From: Streptomyces griseocarneus
Lineage (GTDB): Bacteria > Actinomycetota > Actinomycetes > Streptomycetales > Streptomycetaceae
Length of the DNA stretch: 64,000 nucleotides
Direction of reading: 5' to 3'
NCBI RefSeq assembly: GCF_014655595.1
Contig: NZ_BNBL01000001.1
Span: 283,290 to 347,289 of the forward strand
Shown: piece by piece, positions 24,975 through 33,601 of the stretch
Layout: the number at the start of each line of letters is the position of its first letter
Numbering within the stretch: the first letter of the stretch is position 1
The notes under the pieces: model-generated
Seen by the model: the letters and a program-made list of their open reading frames with translations, nothing else
Told to the model about the DNA's origin: nothing
The model's database searches: none
Program-made: the position numbers and the translations under genes

Positions 24975-26768
24975 GTGCTGTTCGAGGTGTGGGCGCCGGA
25001 CGCCGCGCGCGTCGCCCTGTGGGCGGACGGCCGCACGTACGCCATGGAACGCGACCCGGCCCGCGCGGGCCGGTGGTGCCGCGAGGCGCCCGCCGCCGAC
25101 GGCACCCGCTACGGCTTCGCCCTCGACGGGGGACCGGTCCTGCCCGACCCCCGCGCGCGCCGGCTGCCGGACGGCCCCGAAGGGCCGGGCGCGGTCGTCG
25201 ACTTCACCCGCTTCACCTGGCGTCACCCCTGGCCCGGCCGCCCGCTGCCGGGGGCGGTGCTCTACGAGCTGCACACCGGCACCTTCACCCGCGAGGGCAC
25301 CTTCGACGCGGCCGCCGCCCGGCTGCCGCACCTGGCGGACCTGGGCGTCACCCACGTGGAACTGATGCCGGTCTGCCCCTTCCCGGGCACCCACGGCTGG
25401 GGTTACGACGGCGTGGCCCCCTGGGCCGTGCACGAGCCCTACGGCGGCCCCGACGGCCTGCGCCGGTTCGTGGACGCGGCGCACGGGCTGGGCCTGGGCG
25501 TCGTCCTCGACGTGGTGCACAACCACCTGGGCCCCTCGGGCAACCATCTCCCCGCGTTCGGGCCGTACTTCACCGACACCCACCACACGCCCTGGGGCGC
25601 CGCCGTCAACCTCGACGCCCCCGGCTCGGCGGAGGTACGGGCGTACCTGACCGGCAGCGCGCTGGCCTGGCTGCGCGACTACCGCCTCGACGGGCTGCGG
25701 CTGGACGCGGTGCACGCGCTGGCCGACACCGGGCCGAAGCACTTCCTGGCCGAACTGTCCGCCGCGGTCGACGCCCTCGCCGCCCGGCTGGGGCGGCCGC
25801 TGTTCCTCATCGCCGAGTCCGACCTCAACGACCCGGCCACCACCACCCCGCGCGAGGCCGGCGGCCTGGGCCTGCACGCCCAGTGGAACGACGACTTCCA
25901 CCATGCCCTGCACACCGCCCTGACCGGCGAGTCCCAGGGCTACTACGCCGACTTCGCCACCGACCCCACCCACGCCCTGGCCAAGACGCTGCGCAGCGGC
26001 TTCTTCCACGACGGCACCCACTCCGCCTTCCGCGGCCGCCCCCACGGCCACCCGCTCGACCCGGCCACCACCCCCGCCCACCGGCTCCTGGCCTACTCCC
26101 AGACCCACGACCAGGTCGGCAACCGCGCCCTGGGCGACCGCCTGTCCGCGCACCTGACGCCGGGCCGGCTGGCGTGCGCGGCGGCCCTCGTGCTGTGCGC
26201 GCCCTTCACCCCGATGCTGTTCATGGGCGAGGAATGGGGCGCGCGGACCCCCTGGCAGTACTTCACCGACCACACCGACCCCGGCCTGGCCGAGGCCGTA
26301 CGCACCGGCCGCCGCCGCGAGTTCGCCGCCCACGGCTGGCCCGCCGCCGAGATCCCCGACCCCCAGGACCCGGCCACCCGCGACCGCTCCTGCCTGGACT
26401 GGACCGAGCCCGGGCACGCCCCGCACGACCGGCTGCTCGCCTGGTACCGCGATCTGATCGCCCTGCGGCACGCCGAGCCCGCGCTGACGGATCCGCAGTG
26501 GGACTACGACGCCCTGTCGGTGACCCCCCGGGGCACGGTGTCCTTCCGGCGCGGCCCGCTGGTCGTCGCCGTCAACCTCACGGACCGGCCCGTGCGCCTG
26601 CCACTCGTACCGGGCGGCGCCCGCGCGGAGGTCCTGGCCGCGTGGCGGCCGCTCGACCCGCCGGACGGGGACGGCGGCACGACGCTGCCGGCGGAGTCCG
26701 CCGTGGTCCTGCGATGCGAGGGGCGGTTGCGGCCCACTGGGGCCGGAGAGACGCTGGAAGGGGCGTGA
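24975..26768 (+). CDS. treZ: Malto-oligosyltrehalose trehalohydrolase
   Basis: TreZ (597 residues) releases trehalose from maltooligosyl trehalose made by TreY. It has an N-terminal CBM48-type domain (FEVWAPDAARVALWADG), a GH13 barrel with VVLDVVHNHLGPSGNHL, the catalytic Asp in LDGLRLDAVHAL, the Glu in LFLIAESDLNDP and the third acidic residue near YSQTHDQVGNR, and the C-terminal beta domain. The start is GTG with GAGGAG eight bases upstream. It is not beside its partners treY and glgX, which lie 10 kb downstream on the other strand. Confidence 0.95.
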   Translation: MLFEVWAPDAARVALWADGRTYAMERDPARAGRWCREAPAADGTRYGFALDGGPVLPDPRARRLPDGPEGPGAVVDFTRFTWRHPWPGRPLPGAVLYELHTGTFTREGTFDAAAARLPHLADLGVTHVELMPVCPFPGTHGWGYDGVAPWAVHEPYGGPDGLRRFVDAAHGLGLGVVLDVVHNHLGPSGNHLPAFGPYFTDTHHTPWGAAVNLDAPGSAEVRAYLTGSALAWLRDYRLDGLRLDAVHALADTGPKHFLAELSAAVDALAARLGRPLFLIAESDLNDPATTTPREAGGLGLHAQWNDDFHHALHTALTGESQGYYADFATDPTHALAKTLRSGFFHDGTHSAFRGRPHGHPLDPATTPAHRLLAYSQTHDQVGNRALGDRLSAHLTPGRLACAAALVLCAPFTPMLFMGEEWGARTPWQYFTDHTDPGLAEAVRTGRRREFAAHGWPAAEIPDPQDPATRDRSCLDWTEPGHAPHDRLLAWYRDLIALRHAEPALTDPQWDYDALSVTPRGTVSFRRGPLVVAVNLTDRPVRLPLVPGGARAEVLAAWRPLDPPDGDGGTTLPAESAVVLRCEGRLRPTGAGETLEGA

Positions 26769-26771
26769 CCG

Positions 26772-26829
26772 CTCCTTCGCGAGCGCGGGTCCACGGCGCC
26801 GGGCGCGGCGCGCCGCCGCAGCGAAGGAG
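26772..26829 (+). promoter_or_regulatory. Inverted repeat covering a ribosome-binding site
   Basis: CTCCTTCGC (26772-26780) is the exact complement of GCGAAGGAG (26821-26829), the Shine-Dalgarno of the gene at 26839. The 40 bases between are almost entirely G/C and can extend the structure. If transcribed together, the RNA would mask the ribosome-binding site; it may alternatively act as a terminator for treZ. Confidence 0.4.
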
Positions 26830-26838
26830 TGAGGAGCC

Positions 26839-27129
26839 ATGCGCACACTGCTCAGGGCCCGGATGGACACCCGTGCGGGGAACGAGGCGCTCCGCAACGG
26901 CACCATGTCGAAGGTCGTCGAGGAGCTGATCGAGCGTCTCCACCCCGAAGCCGCCTACTTCACCGCGCTGGACGGGGGCCGCTCCTGCCTCCTCGTCTTC
27001 GACATGGAGGACGCCTCGCAGATGCCCGCCATCTGCGAGAAGCTCTTCACGGAGATGGAGGCCGAGGTCGAACTGCACCCCGTCATGAACGCGGACGACC
27101 TGAAGAAGGGCCTCGCCGCCCTGCGCTGA
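26839..27129 (+). CDS. Small conserved protein of unknown function
   Basis: A 96-residue soluble protein without signal or membrane segment. The alternation of short strands and helices (MRTLLRARMDTRAGNEAL, AAYFTALDGGRSCLLVFDMED, AEVELHPVMNADDLKKGLAAL) suggests a ferredoxin-like/dimeric alpha-beta barrel fold, but I do not recognise a named family. GAAGGAG lies nine bases before the ATG. It follows treZ after 70 bases, which contain an inverted repeat able to pair with that ribosome-binding site. No functional link to treZ can be argued. Confidence 0.7.
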   Translation: MRTLLRARMDTRAGNEALRNGTMSKVVEELIERLHPEAAYFTALDGGRSCLLVFDMEDASQMPAICEKLFTEMEAEVELHPVMNADDLKKGLAALR

Positions 27130-27163
27130 CCCTTCCGGCTCTCCGGCTCTTCGGCCTTCGCGG

Positions 27164-27571
27164 TCAGCCCTCGTCCGGCCGCAGGCGCAGCGAGATGGAG
27201 TTGATGCAGTACCGCTGGTCCGTGGGGGTGGGGTAGCCCTCGCCCTCGAAGACGTGGCCCAGGTGGGAGCCGCAGCGCGCGCAGCGCACCTCGGTGCGGA
27301 CCATGCCGTGGGAGCGGTCCTCGATGAGCTCGACGGCGGAGGAGTCCTTGGGGTCGAAGAAGCTCGGCCAGCCGCAGTGGCTCTCGAACTTCTCCGTCGA
27401 GCGGAACAGCTCCGCGCCGCACGCCCGGCAGGCGTAGACGCCCGCCGCCTTGGTGTCGGTGTACTCACCGCGGAAGGCGGGCTCGGTGCCGGCCCGGCGG
27501 AGCACCTCGTACTCCGCCGGACTCAGCTCGGCGCGCCACTGCTCGTCCGTCTTCTCGACCTCGTATGCCAT
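27164..27571 (-). CDS. msrB: Peptide-methionine (R)-S-oxide reductase
   Basis: MsrB (135 residues) repairs the R epimer of oxidised methionine using thioredoxin. The zinc-binding cysteine pairs CRAC and CARC are present, along with GWPSFFDP and the catalytic cysteine in QRYCINSISL. Length is standard. It lies 26 bases downstream of murC on the same strand, so the two are probably one operon, an arrangement I recall in other Streptomyces. Confidence 0.95.
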   Translation of the reverse strand: MAYEVEKTDEQWRAELSPAEYEVLRRAGTEPAFRGEYTDTKAAGVYACRACGAELFRSTEKFESHCGWPSFFDPKDSSAVELIEDRSHGMVRTEVRCARCGSHLGHVFEGEGYPTPTDQRYCINSISLRLRPDEG

Positions 27572-27597
27572 GTCGCACGCCCTCCGCGGTGTGTCGG

Positions 27598-28992
27598 TCA
27601 GCTCTCCAGGCGGGCCAGGATCTTCGGACCGAGGTCCGTGACGTCGCCCGCGCCCATGGTGAGAACGAGATCACCCGGGCGGGCCATTCCCGCGATCACG
27701 TCCGGGATGGCCGCCATGTCGTGCTCGGCGCGCACGTCGGCGCCGGCGGCCACCGCCGCGTCGATGATCAGGGCGCTGGTGATGCCGGGGACCGGGTCCT
27801 CGCGGGCCGGGTAGATGTCCAGGACCACGGAGGCGTCGGCCAGGGCCAGGGCCTGGCCCATCTCGGTGCCGAGCTCCTGGGTGCGGCTGAAGAGGTGCGG
27901 CTGGAAGACCACGAGCACCCGGGAGCCGGCGGCGGCGCCGCGGATGGCCTCGAGGTCGGCCGTCATCTCGGTGGGGTGGTGGGCGTAGGAGTCGATGACC
28001 TGGACCCCGGCCGCCTCGCCCTTGAGCTGCAGGCGGCGCTTGACGCCGGTGTACTTGCCGAGTGCGGAGGCCAGGTTGTGCGCCGGGATGCCGAGGGCGA
28101 CGCCCGCGGCGAGGGCGGCGACGGCGTTGTGCGCGTAGTGGCTGCCGGGGACGGAGACGGCGAAGGTCAGCATCTTGCCGTTCAGCAGCACCGTGACCTC
28201 GCTGGCCAGGCCGCGCGGGGTGACCTTCAGGACGCGGACGTCGGCGTCCTCGGCCGCACCGTAGGTGACGACCTCGATGTCGTGACGCCCGGAGATGCGC
28301 TCGGTGAGCTCGCGGGCGCCCGCCTGGTCGGCGGAGACCACGAGCGTGCCGCCGGGACGAATCCGGCCGACGAAGGTCTCGAAGGATTCGTAGATCTCCT
28401 CCATCGACGCGTAGTTGGCGTGGTGGTCCAGCTCCACGTTGAGGACGATCGCGACCTCGGGCGCGTACTTGTGGAAGCTGCGGTCGCTCTCGTCCGCCTC
28501 GGCCACGAAGATGTCGCCGCCGCCGTGGCGGGCGTTGGAGCCGGGGCCGTCGAGGTCGCCGCCGATGGCGTACGACGGGTCGAGGCCCAGGGCGTCGAGG
28601 GAGACGGCGAGCATCGACGTGGTCGTCGTCTTGCCGTGCGTGCCGGCCACGGCGATCGGGCGCAGGCCGTCCATCAGGCGGGCGAGCGCGTCCGAGCGGT
28701 GGACGACCGGGATGCCGCGCTCGGCGGCGGCGGCCAGCTCGGGGTTGTCGGCGCGGATGGCGCTGGAGACGACGACGCAGCTGGCGTCCTCGGCGAGGTG
28801 GCCGGCCGCGTGCCCGATGTGGACCGTCGCCCCGAGCTCGCGCAGCGCGCCGGCGGTCTCGGACTCCTTCGCGTCGCTGCCCGCGACGGCCGCGCCGCGC
28901 TGCGCGAGGATCTTCGCGATGCCCGACATCCCGGCGCCGCCGATGCCGATGAAGTGCGGTCGGTCCATCGTCGTGGGGACGGCCGGTGCCAT
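27598..28992 (-). CDS. murC: UDP-N-acetylmuramate-L-alanine ligase
   Basis: MurC (464 residues) adds L-alanine to UDP-MurNAc in cytoplasmic peptidoglycan precursor synthesis. The N-terminal Rossmann-like domain has HFIGIGGAGMSGIA, the central ATPase domain AVAGTHGKTTTTSM (P-loop), and the C-terminal Mur ligase domain YAHHPTEM. GGGAG lies about nine bases before the ATG. The gene is away from the main division and cell wall cluster, as is known for Streptomyces murC. It is followed by msrB. Confidence 0.96.
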   Translation of the reverse strand: MAPAVPTTMDRPHFIGIGGAGMSGIAKILAQRGAAVAGSDAKESETAGALRELGATVHIGHAAGHLAEDASCVVVSSAIRADNPELAAAAERGIPVVHRSDALARLMDGLRPIAVAGTHGKTTTTSMLAVSLDALGLDPSYAIGGDLDGPGSNARHGGGDIFVAEADESDRSFHKYAPEVAIVLNVELDHHANYASMEEIYESFETFVGRIRPGGTLVVSADQAGARELTERISGRHDIEVVTYGAAEDADVRVLKVTPRGLASEVTVLLNGKMLTFAVSVPGSHYAHNAVAALAAGVALGIPAHNLASALGKYTGVKRRLQLKGEAAGVQVIDSYAHHPTEMTADLEAIRGAAAGSRVLVVFQPHLFSRTQELGTEMGQALALADASVVLDIYPAREDPVPGITSALIIDAAVAAGADVRAEHDMAAIPDVIAGMARPGDLVLTMGAGDVTDLGPKILARLES

Positions 28993-29073
28993 ATGCGGTG
29001 CTCCCTGGAGGGTCGTGGTGCAGCTACAGGCACCGATTGTTGCACCCGCCGCCGACAGCGCGGTCCACGCCCG

Positions 29074-29715
29074 TCACAGAGGCCGGACCAGCCCGGCCGC
29101 CAGGCCCGCCGCCACGGCGGCGGTGCGGCTGTCGACGCCGAGCTTGCCGTAGATGTGCACGAGGTGGGTCTTGACGGTGGCCTCGCTGATGAAGAGGCGG
29201 CGGGAGATCTGCCGGTTGGCCAGGCCCTCGGCCAGCAGGCCGAGGATCTCGGTCTCGCGCGGCGACAGGGCGGGCCGCCCCCCGGACCGTACGCGGCCCA
29301 GGAGGCGGGCGGCGACCGGCGGGGCGAGGACCGTCTCGCCGCGGGCGGCGGCGTGCACGGCGGCGGCGAGCTCCTCGGGCGGGGCGTCCTTGAGGAGGTA
29401 GCCGGTGGCCCCGGCCTCGACGGCGGCCAGGATGTCCGCGTCGGTGCTGTAGGTGGTCAGGATCAGCACGGCGGGCGGGCGGGGCAGCGCCGTGATGCGC
29501 CGGGTGGCCTCGACGCCGTGCATGCCGTCGCCCATCTGGAGGTCCATCAGCACCACGTCCGGCCGGACGCCGTCCGCCAGCAAGCGCAGCGCCTCGGCGC
29601 CGTCGGCGGCCTCCCCGGCCGCCTCCACGTCCGGCAGCTCGTCGACCAGGGCGCGCAGGCCGCGCCGTACGACGGGGTGGTCGTCGACCAGGAGCACCCT
29701 GATGAGCCCGCTCAC
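29074..29715 (-). CDS. NarL/LuxR-type response regulator
   Basis: A 213-residue regulator with a complete receiver: acidic pair in LLVDDHPVV, acceptor Asp in VVLMDLQMG, Thr in ILTTYS and Lys in GYLLKDA, followed by a LuxR HTH (about 150-205, LSPRETEILGLLAEGLANRQI...ATVKTHLVHIY). The GTG start overlaps the stop of the upstream histidine kinase by four bases, so they are a cognate pair. The likely target is the divergent ABC exporter operon next to the kinase. Confidence 0.93.
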   Translation of the reverse strand: MSGLIRVLLVDDHPVVRRGLRALVDELPDVEAAGEAADGAEALRLLADGVRPDVVLMDLQMGDGMHGVEATRRITALPRPPAVLILTTYSTDADILAAVEAGATGYLLKDAPPEELAAAVHAAARGETVLAPPVAARLLGRVRSGGRPALSPRETEILGLLAEGLANRQISRRLFISEATVKTHLVHIYGKLGVDSRTAAVAAGLAAGLVRPL

Positions 29716-30950
29716 GCCGCCGCCCCCAGCGGCTCCGGGCCCGTCGGCAGGGTCGCGGCGATCGCCGTGCCCTCGCCGGGGGCGGACTCGACGACGAGGG
29801 TGCCACCGAGCTCGGCGATGCGTTCGCGCATGCCGTGCAGGCCGAAGGTGCGCCGCCCGTCCGCCGGGCCGTTGCCGGGCACGAAGCCGACGCCGTCGTC
29901 GTAGACGTCGAGGGTGACCTGGCCGTCGAGGTAGGCGAGGGTCACGGCGGCGTGGTCGGCCCGCGCGTGCCGGGCGACGTTGGCGAGCGCCTCCTGGGTC
30001 AGGCGCAGCAGGGCGACCTCGGTCTCCACCGGCAGCGGGCAGGGCTCGCCGTCGAGGCGGAAGGCGGCCGTGGGGAGCGTGCGGGCGGTGACCCGGCGCA
30101 GCGCCTCGGGCAGCGGGGCGTCCTCGAGGGCGGGCGGGGTGAGCTCCTGGACGAAGCGGCGGGCCTCGGCGAGGTTGTCGGAGGCGGTGCGCCCGATCTC
30201 GCGGACACGCGCGCGTGCCGCGTCGCCTCCCGCCGTCTCGGCGGCCCGGGCGAGCAGCACGATGCTCGACAGGCCCTGGGCGAGCGTGTCGTGGATCTCG
30301 CGGGCGAGCCGCTGCCGCTCGGCGAGCCGGCCCGCCTCCCGCTGCGCCGCGGCGAGCTCGTCCCGGGTGCGCACGAGGTCGTCGATCAGCAGCTGGCGCT
30401 TGCGGCTCTCCCGGTAGAGCGCCGCGTAGCCGTAGGCGGTCAGGATCGCCACGCAGGCGCCCGCGACCGGGCCGATCACCTTGGCCGCGGTCAGGCCGCC
30501 CGGCGCGCCGGCCTGGGCGGCCACGACCGCGGCGGTGGCGGCGACGACGGCCGGGTGCGCCCAGCGCACCGGCAGGGCGTGCAGGAACAGGAAGAACAGC
30601 GGGAAGGCGACGTAGCTGAAGCCCCGGTCCATGGCCAGCAGGAGCAGCCACAGGCCCGTGACGGCGGCGAGCCAGGCCCCGGGCCGGCCGGCGCGCCGGA
30701 CGATTCCGGCCCCGTACGCGGCGGCGAGCACCGCGCCCACCGGAAGGACGGCCGCCGGCGCCCGGCCGAGGAGGGCCGGGGCCAGGGCCACGCCGAGCAG
30801 GGCGTAGAACGCCGCGTGCAGGGCGAGGCGCACCAGCCGCAGCGAGGGCACGTCGCCGGCGCCGGCCGCGAGCACCCCGGACGGCGGACGCGGCGCCACG
30901 CGCGCGTGCCCGGCGGCCGTGGCGCGGGCGAAGGGGCTGGTCGGTCTCAT
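29712..30950 (-). CDS. NarL-family sensor histidine kinase
   Basis: A 412-residue membrane kinase. About five hydrophobic segments lie between residues 40 and 165 (LVRLALHAAFYALLGVALA, VLPVGAVLAAAYG, LAAVTGLWLLLLAM, FPLFFLFLHALP), with little extracytoplasmic sequence, so it probably senses a membrane or intramembrane signal. The HisKA_3 phospho-acceptor is in REIHDTLAQGLSSI, and the ATPase has TQEALANVARHA, DDGVGF and GLHGMRERIAELGG. It is co-expressed with its regulator through a 4-base overlap and divergent from the ABC permease gene; such pairs commonly control a drug or peptide exporter. Confidence 0.92.
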   Translation of the reverse strand: MRPTSPFARATAAGHARVAPRPPSGVLAAGAGDVPSLRLVRLALHAAFYALLGVALAPALLGRAPAAVLPVGAVLAAAYGAGIVRRAGRPGAWLAAVTGLWLLLLAMDRGFSYVAFPLFFLFLHALPVRWAHPAVVAATAAVVAAQAGAPGGLTAAKVIGPVAGACVAILTAYGYAALYRESRKRQLLIDDLVRTRDELAAAQREAGRLAERQRLAREIHDTLAQGLSSIVLLARAAETAGGDAARARVREIGRTASDNLAEARRFVQELTPPALEDAPLPEALRRVTARTLPTAAFRLDGEPCPLPVETEVALLRLTQEALANVARHARADHAAVTLAYLDGQVTLDVYDDGVGFVPGNGPADGRRTFGLHGMRERIAELGGTLVVESAPGEGTAIAATLPTGPEPLGAAA

Positions 30951-31125
30951 CCCGTCGAGCGTACGGGCCCGCGCGGGGGCCTCCGGCCGCCCGGCCGTCA
31001 ACCGTTCGATTGATTTTCGGGTGCACCGGACGGACGAGCAGGGGACCACTCCTTGCCCCGATGCCGGCGGGCGCCCGCCCCGGAAGGCTGGACGGCGTCC
31101 CGCACCAGGCCCCGGGAGGCTCTCG

Positions 31126-32190
31126 TTGTTCGTCGCGCTCCGTGACATCCGCTTCGCCCGAGGACGGTTCGCCCTGATGGGCACCGTCGTCGCGCTGATC
31201 ACCACCCTGGTGGTCTTCCTCTACGGCCTGACCGACGGGCTCGCCCGCGAGGCGACGTCCGCCGTGGCCTCCCTGCCGGCGGACCGGATCGTCTTCGGCG
31301 CCCCGGCCGGCGCCGAACCCGAGGTGTCGTTCTCCAACAGCACCCTGGACGAGCGGCAGCTGGCCGCCTGGCGCCGGGCACCGGGCGTGCGGTCCGCCGA
31401 ACCGCTGGGGGTGGCGATGACGCGGCTGACGGCCGCCGGCTCGGCGTCGTCGGTGAGCGTCTTCGGCAGCTCCGGGCGGCTGCGCCCGGAGCCGGTGCGC
31501 GGCACGGAGCCCGGGGAGGGCCAGGCGGCCGTGAGCGAGCGCGTCGCGCGCGAGCACGGACTGCGCCCGGGGGACCGGATCACGCTCGGCACCCGGGAGC
31601 TGACCGTCTCGGGCATCACCCCCGACCGCAGCCACGGGCACGCGCCGGCCGTCTGGACGACGCTCGCCGACTGGCGCCGGGTGAGCCACCAGGCCGGGCC
31701 GACCGCGCTGGCGGTGACCGGCGGCGGCAGCCCCTCGGGGGACGCGGCGCGCACCACCCGGGCCGCCGGGCTCGACGACGCGCTCGAGGGCATCGACGGC
31801 TACGCGGCCGAGCACGGCACCCTCCGCCTCGTGCAGGGCTTCCTGTTCGTGGTGAGCGCGCTGGTGGTGGGGGCCTTCTTCACCGTGTGGACGGTGCAGC
31901 GGCGCCCGGACGTCGCGGTGCTCAAGGCGGTGGGCGCGAGCGGCGGCTACCTGCTGCGGGACGCCCTGGGGCAGGCCGCCGCGGTCCTCCTCGCCGGAGC
32001 GGCCCTCGGCGCGGGCGCCGGGGCCGCGGGCGGCGCCCTGGCCTCGGCGGCGGTGCCCTTCGAGCTGGGCGCGGCCACGGTGGCCGTCCCGGTGGCGGCG
32101 ATGGTGCTGCTGGGGCTGGCCGGGGCCGCGCTCGCCGTACGCCGCATCACCTCCGTCGACCCGCTGACCGCGCTGGGAGCCAACCGATGA
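31126..32190 (+). CDS. FtsX-like ABC transporter permease
   Basis: A 354-residue MacB/FtsX-type permease. One N-terminal membrane segment (LMGTVVALITTLVVFLYGLTDGLA) is followed by an extracytoplasmic MacB-like core (residues about 40-225) and three C-terminal membrane segments starting at GFLFVVSALVVGAFFTVW. The start is TTG because GGGAGG lies six bases before it and the family begins RDIRFARGRF right there; longer upstream frames would overlap the kinase promoter. The stop overlaps the ATPase start (ATGA). Likely role: efflux or lipoprotein/peptide handling controlled by the divergent two-component system. Confidence 0.88.
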   Translation: MFVALRDIRFARGRFALMGTVVALITTLVVFLYGLTDGLAREATSAVASLPADRIVFGAPAGAEPEVSFSNSTLDERQLAAWRRAPGVRSAEPLGVAMTRLTAAGSASSVSVFGSSGRLRPEPVRGTEPGEGQAAVSERVAREHGLRPGDRITLGTRELTVSGITPDRSHGHAPAVWTTLADWRRVSHQAGPTALAVTGGGSPSGDAARTTRAAGLDDALEGIDGYAAEHGTLRLVQGFLFVVSALVVGAFFTVWTVQRRPDVAVLKAVGASGGYLLRDALGQAAAVLLAGAALGAGAGAAGGALASAAVPFELGAATVAVPVAAMVLLGLAGAALAVRRITSVDPLTALGANR

Positions 32191-32954
32191 CCACCGTGCC
32201 CACCACCCCCGCCCCCGCCACCGGGGCCGCCCTGTGGCTGGAGTCGGTCGCCCTGACCTACCCGGACGGCGACCGCCGGCTCACCGCCCTGGACGGGGTG
32301 ACCCTGGCCGTCGCCCCGGGCGAGCTCGTGGCCGTCGCCGGACCGTCCGGCTCGGGCAAGTCGAGCCTGCTGGCGGTGGCGGCGACGCTGCTGCGCCCGG
32401 ACGCGGGACGCGTGGTCGTCGCGGGGCGGGACACCGCCGGGATGAGCGCCGGGGAGCGGACGAGGCTGCGGCGCGAGCGGATCGGCGTCGTCTTCCAGCA
32501 GTCGAACCTGCTGCCCTCGCTCACGGCCGAGGAGCAGCTGCTGGCCGTGGCGCACCTGCGGGGCGAGAAGGTGCGGGCCGCCCGGACCCGGGCGGCGGAG
32601 CTGCTGGAGTCGGTGGGGCTGGACGGGGCGAAGCGGCGCCGCCGCCCGCACCGGTTGTCCGGCGGCGAGCGGCAGCGCGTGAACATCGCCCGCGCGCTGT
32701 GGGGCGAGCCGGCGGTGCTGCTGGTCGACGAGCCGACGTCCGCGCTCGACCACGAGCGCGGGGAGCGCGTCGTGGGGCTGCTGGCCGAGGTCACCCGGCG
32801 GCACCGCACCGCCACGGTGCTGGTCACGCACGACCGGGCGCTGCTCGGCCGGGCGGACCGGGTGCTGACGATGAGCGACGGCCGGCTGTCGGACGGCCCG
32901 GCTCACTCCTCGGCGCCGACGGCGGGCTCCTCGTCCTCGTCGTTGTGCGCGTAG
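32187..32954 (+). CDS. MacB/LolD-type ABC ATP-binding protein
   Basis: A 255-residue ATPase partner of the preceding permease. Walker A GPSGSGKSS, Q-loop VFQQSNLLPSL, signature RLSGGERQRVNIARAL, Walker B LLVDEPTSALD and H-loop VLVTHD are all intact. The last 17 or so residues (Ser-rich, ending SSSLCA) lie beyond the fold and are encoded by DNA that is also the 3' end of the convergent minus-strand gene, a 52-base overlap; they are probably not functional. Confidence 0.92.
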   Translation: MTTVPTTPAPATGAALWLESVALTYPDGDRRLTALDGVTLAVAPGELVAVAGPSGSGKSSLLAVAATLLRPDAGRVVVAGRDTAGMSAGERTRLRRERIGVVFQQSNLLPSLTAEEQLLAVAHLRGEKVRAARTRAAELLESVGLDGAKRRRRPHRLSGGERQRVNIARALWGEPAVLLVDEPTSALDHERGERVVGLLAEVTRRHRTATVLVTHDRALLGRADRVLTMSDGRLSDGPAHSSAPTAGSSSSSLCA

Positions 32955-33400
32955 AGCTTGAGGACCGGCACGCCGACCTTGTGCCGGGCGCGGGAGGCCC
33001 AGTCGCGGTGGAAGAACTCCTCGACCAGGTGCGGGGCGGTCAGCACGATCACCTCGTCGGCGTGGGTCTGCTCGACGACGGACCGCAGCAGGTCCAGCGG
33101 GTGGTTGTCGATGATCTGTCCCACGGCCTCGCAGCCCGCCTCCCGCAGGCTCCGCAGGGAGTGCTCCAGGGCGAGGGCGGCGGGCCGCAGCGCCTCCTCG
33201 CCCTCGGGTTCGTCCGCCTCGTGGACGGCCTGCTCCAGCTCGCCGAGGGCCACGTCGTCGATGGCGCGCAGCAGCCGGTCCTCGTTGCCTCTGGGCCGCA
33301 TGAGGACGACGAAGGACATGGCGTCGTCGTGCAGGGTCGTCACGAAGTCGACATCCGCGGCGGACAGCGGCTGTTCGATCATCAATACGCTCGTGAACAC
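32903..33400 (-). CDS. Small conserved actinobacterial protein (misnamed indole-glycerol-phosphate synthase)
   Basis: A 165-residue soluble alpha/beta protein. In Streptomyces annotations close relatives are often called indole-3-glycerol phosphate synthase, but the length and sequence show no TrpC barrel; the layout (FVVLMRPRG, LREAGCEAVGQIIDNHPLD, DEVIVLTAPHLVEEFFHRDWASRARHKVGVPVLKLY) looks more like a universal-stress or nucleotide-binding sandwich. The GTG start giving VFTSVLMIEQ is chosen because homologs I recall begin MFTSVLMIE. The 3' end overlaps the ABC ATPase gene by 52 bases in opposite orientation. Confidence 0.7.
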   Translation of the reverse strand: MFTSVLMIEQPLSAADVDFVTTLHDDAMSFVVLMRPRGNEDRLLRAIDDVALGELEQAVHEADEPEGEEALRPAALALEHSLRSLREAGCEAVGQIIDNHPLDLLRSVVEQTHADEVIVLTAPHLVEEFFHRDWASRARHKVGVPVLKLYAHNDEDEEPAVGAEE

Positions 33401-33601
33401 GGTGGGCGCGCCCTTCTTCTCCTTGGGCCACCGGGCCCAACAGAAACCATCCTGCGCGTGCTCCCGTGAGCCCGCCTGTTGTGGTCCACTGCCCTCGGGA
33501 AAGCGTCTTGACTCAATTCTGCCCACCGGAAGGGAAGCGGAACAGGGAATTCCGGTGATTGTCGGACGGCTGATCGCCGGACGGCCCGCCGGATCGCCCG
33601 T

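Noticed and set aside
33560..33601. A bulged GATC/CCGG inverted repeat downstream of the pyrimidine-reductase-like gene
   Set aside because: The stem is interrupted and short; a terminator role is possible but not supported well enough.
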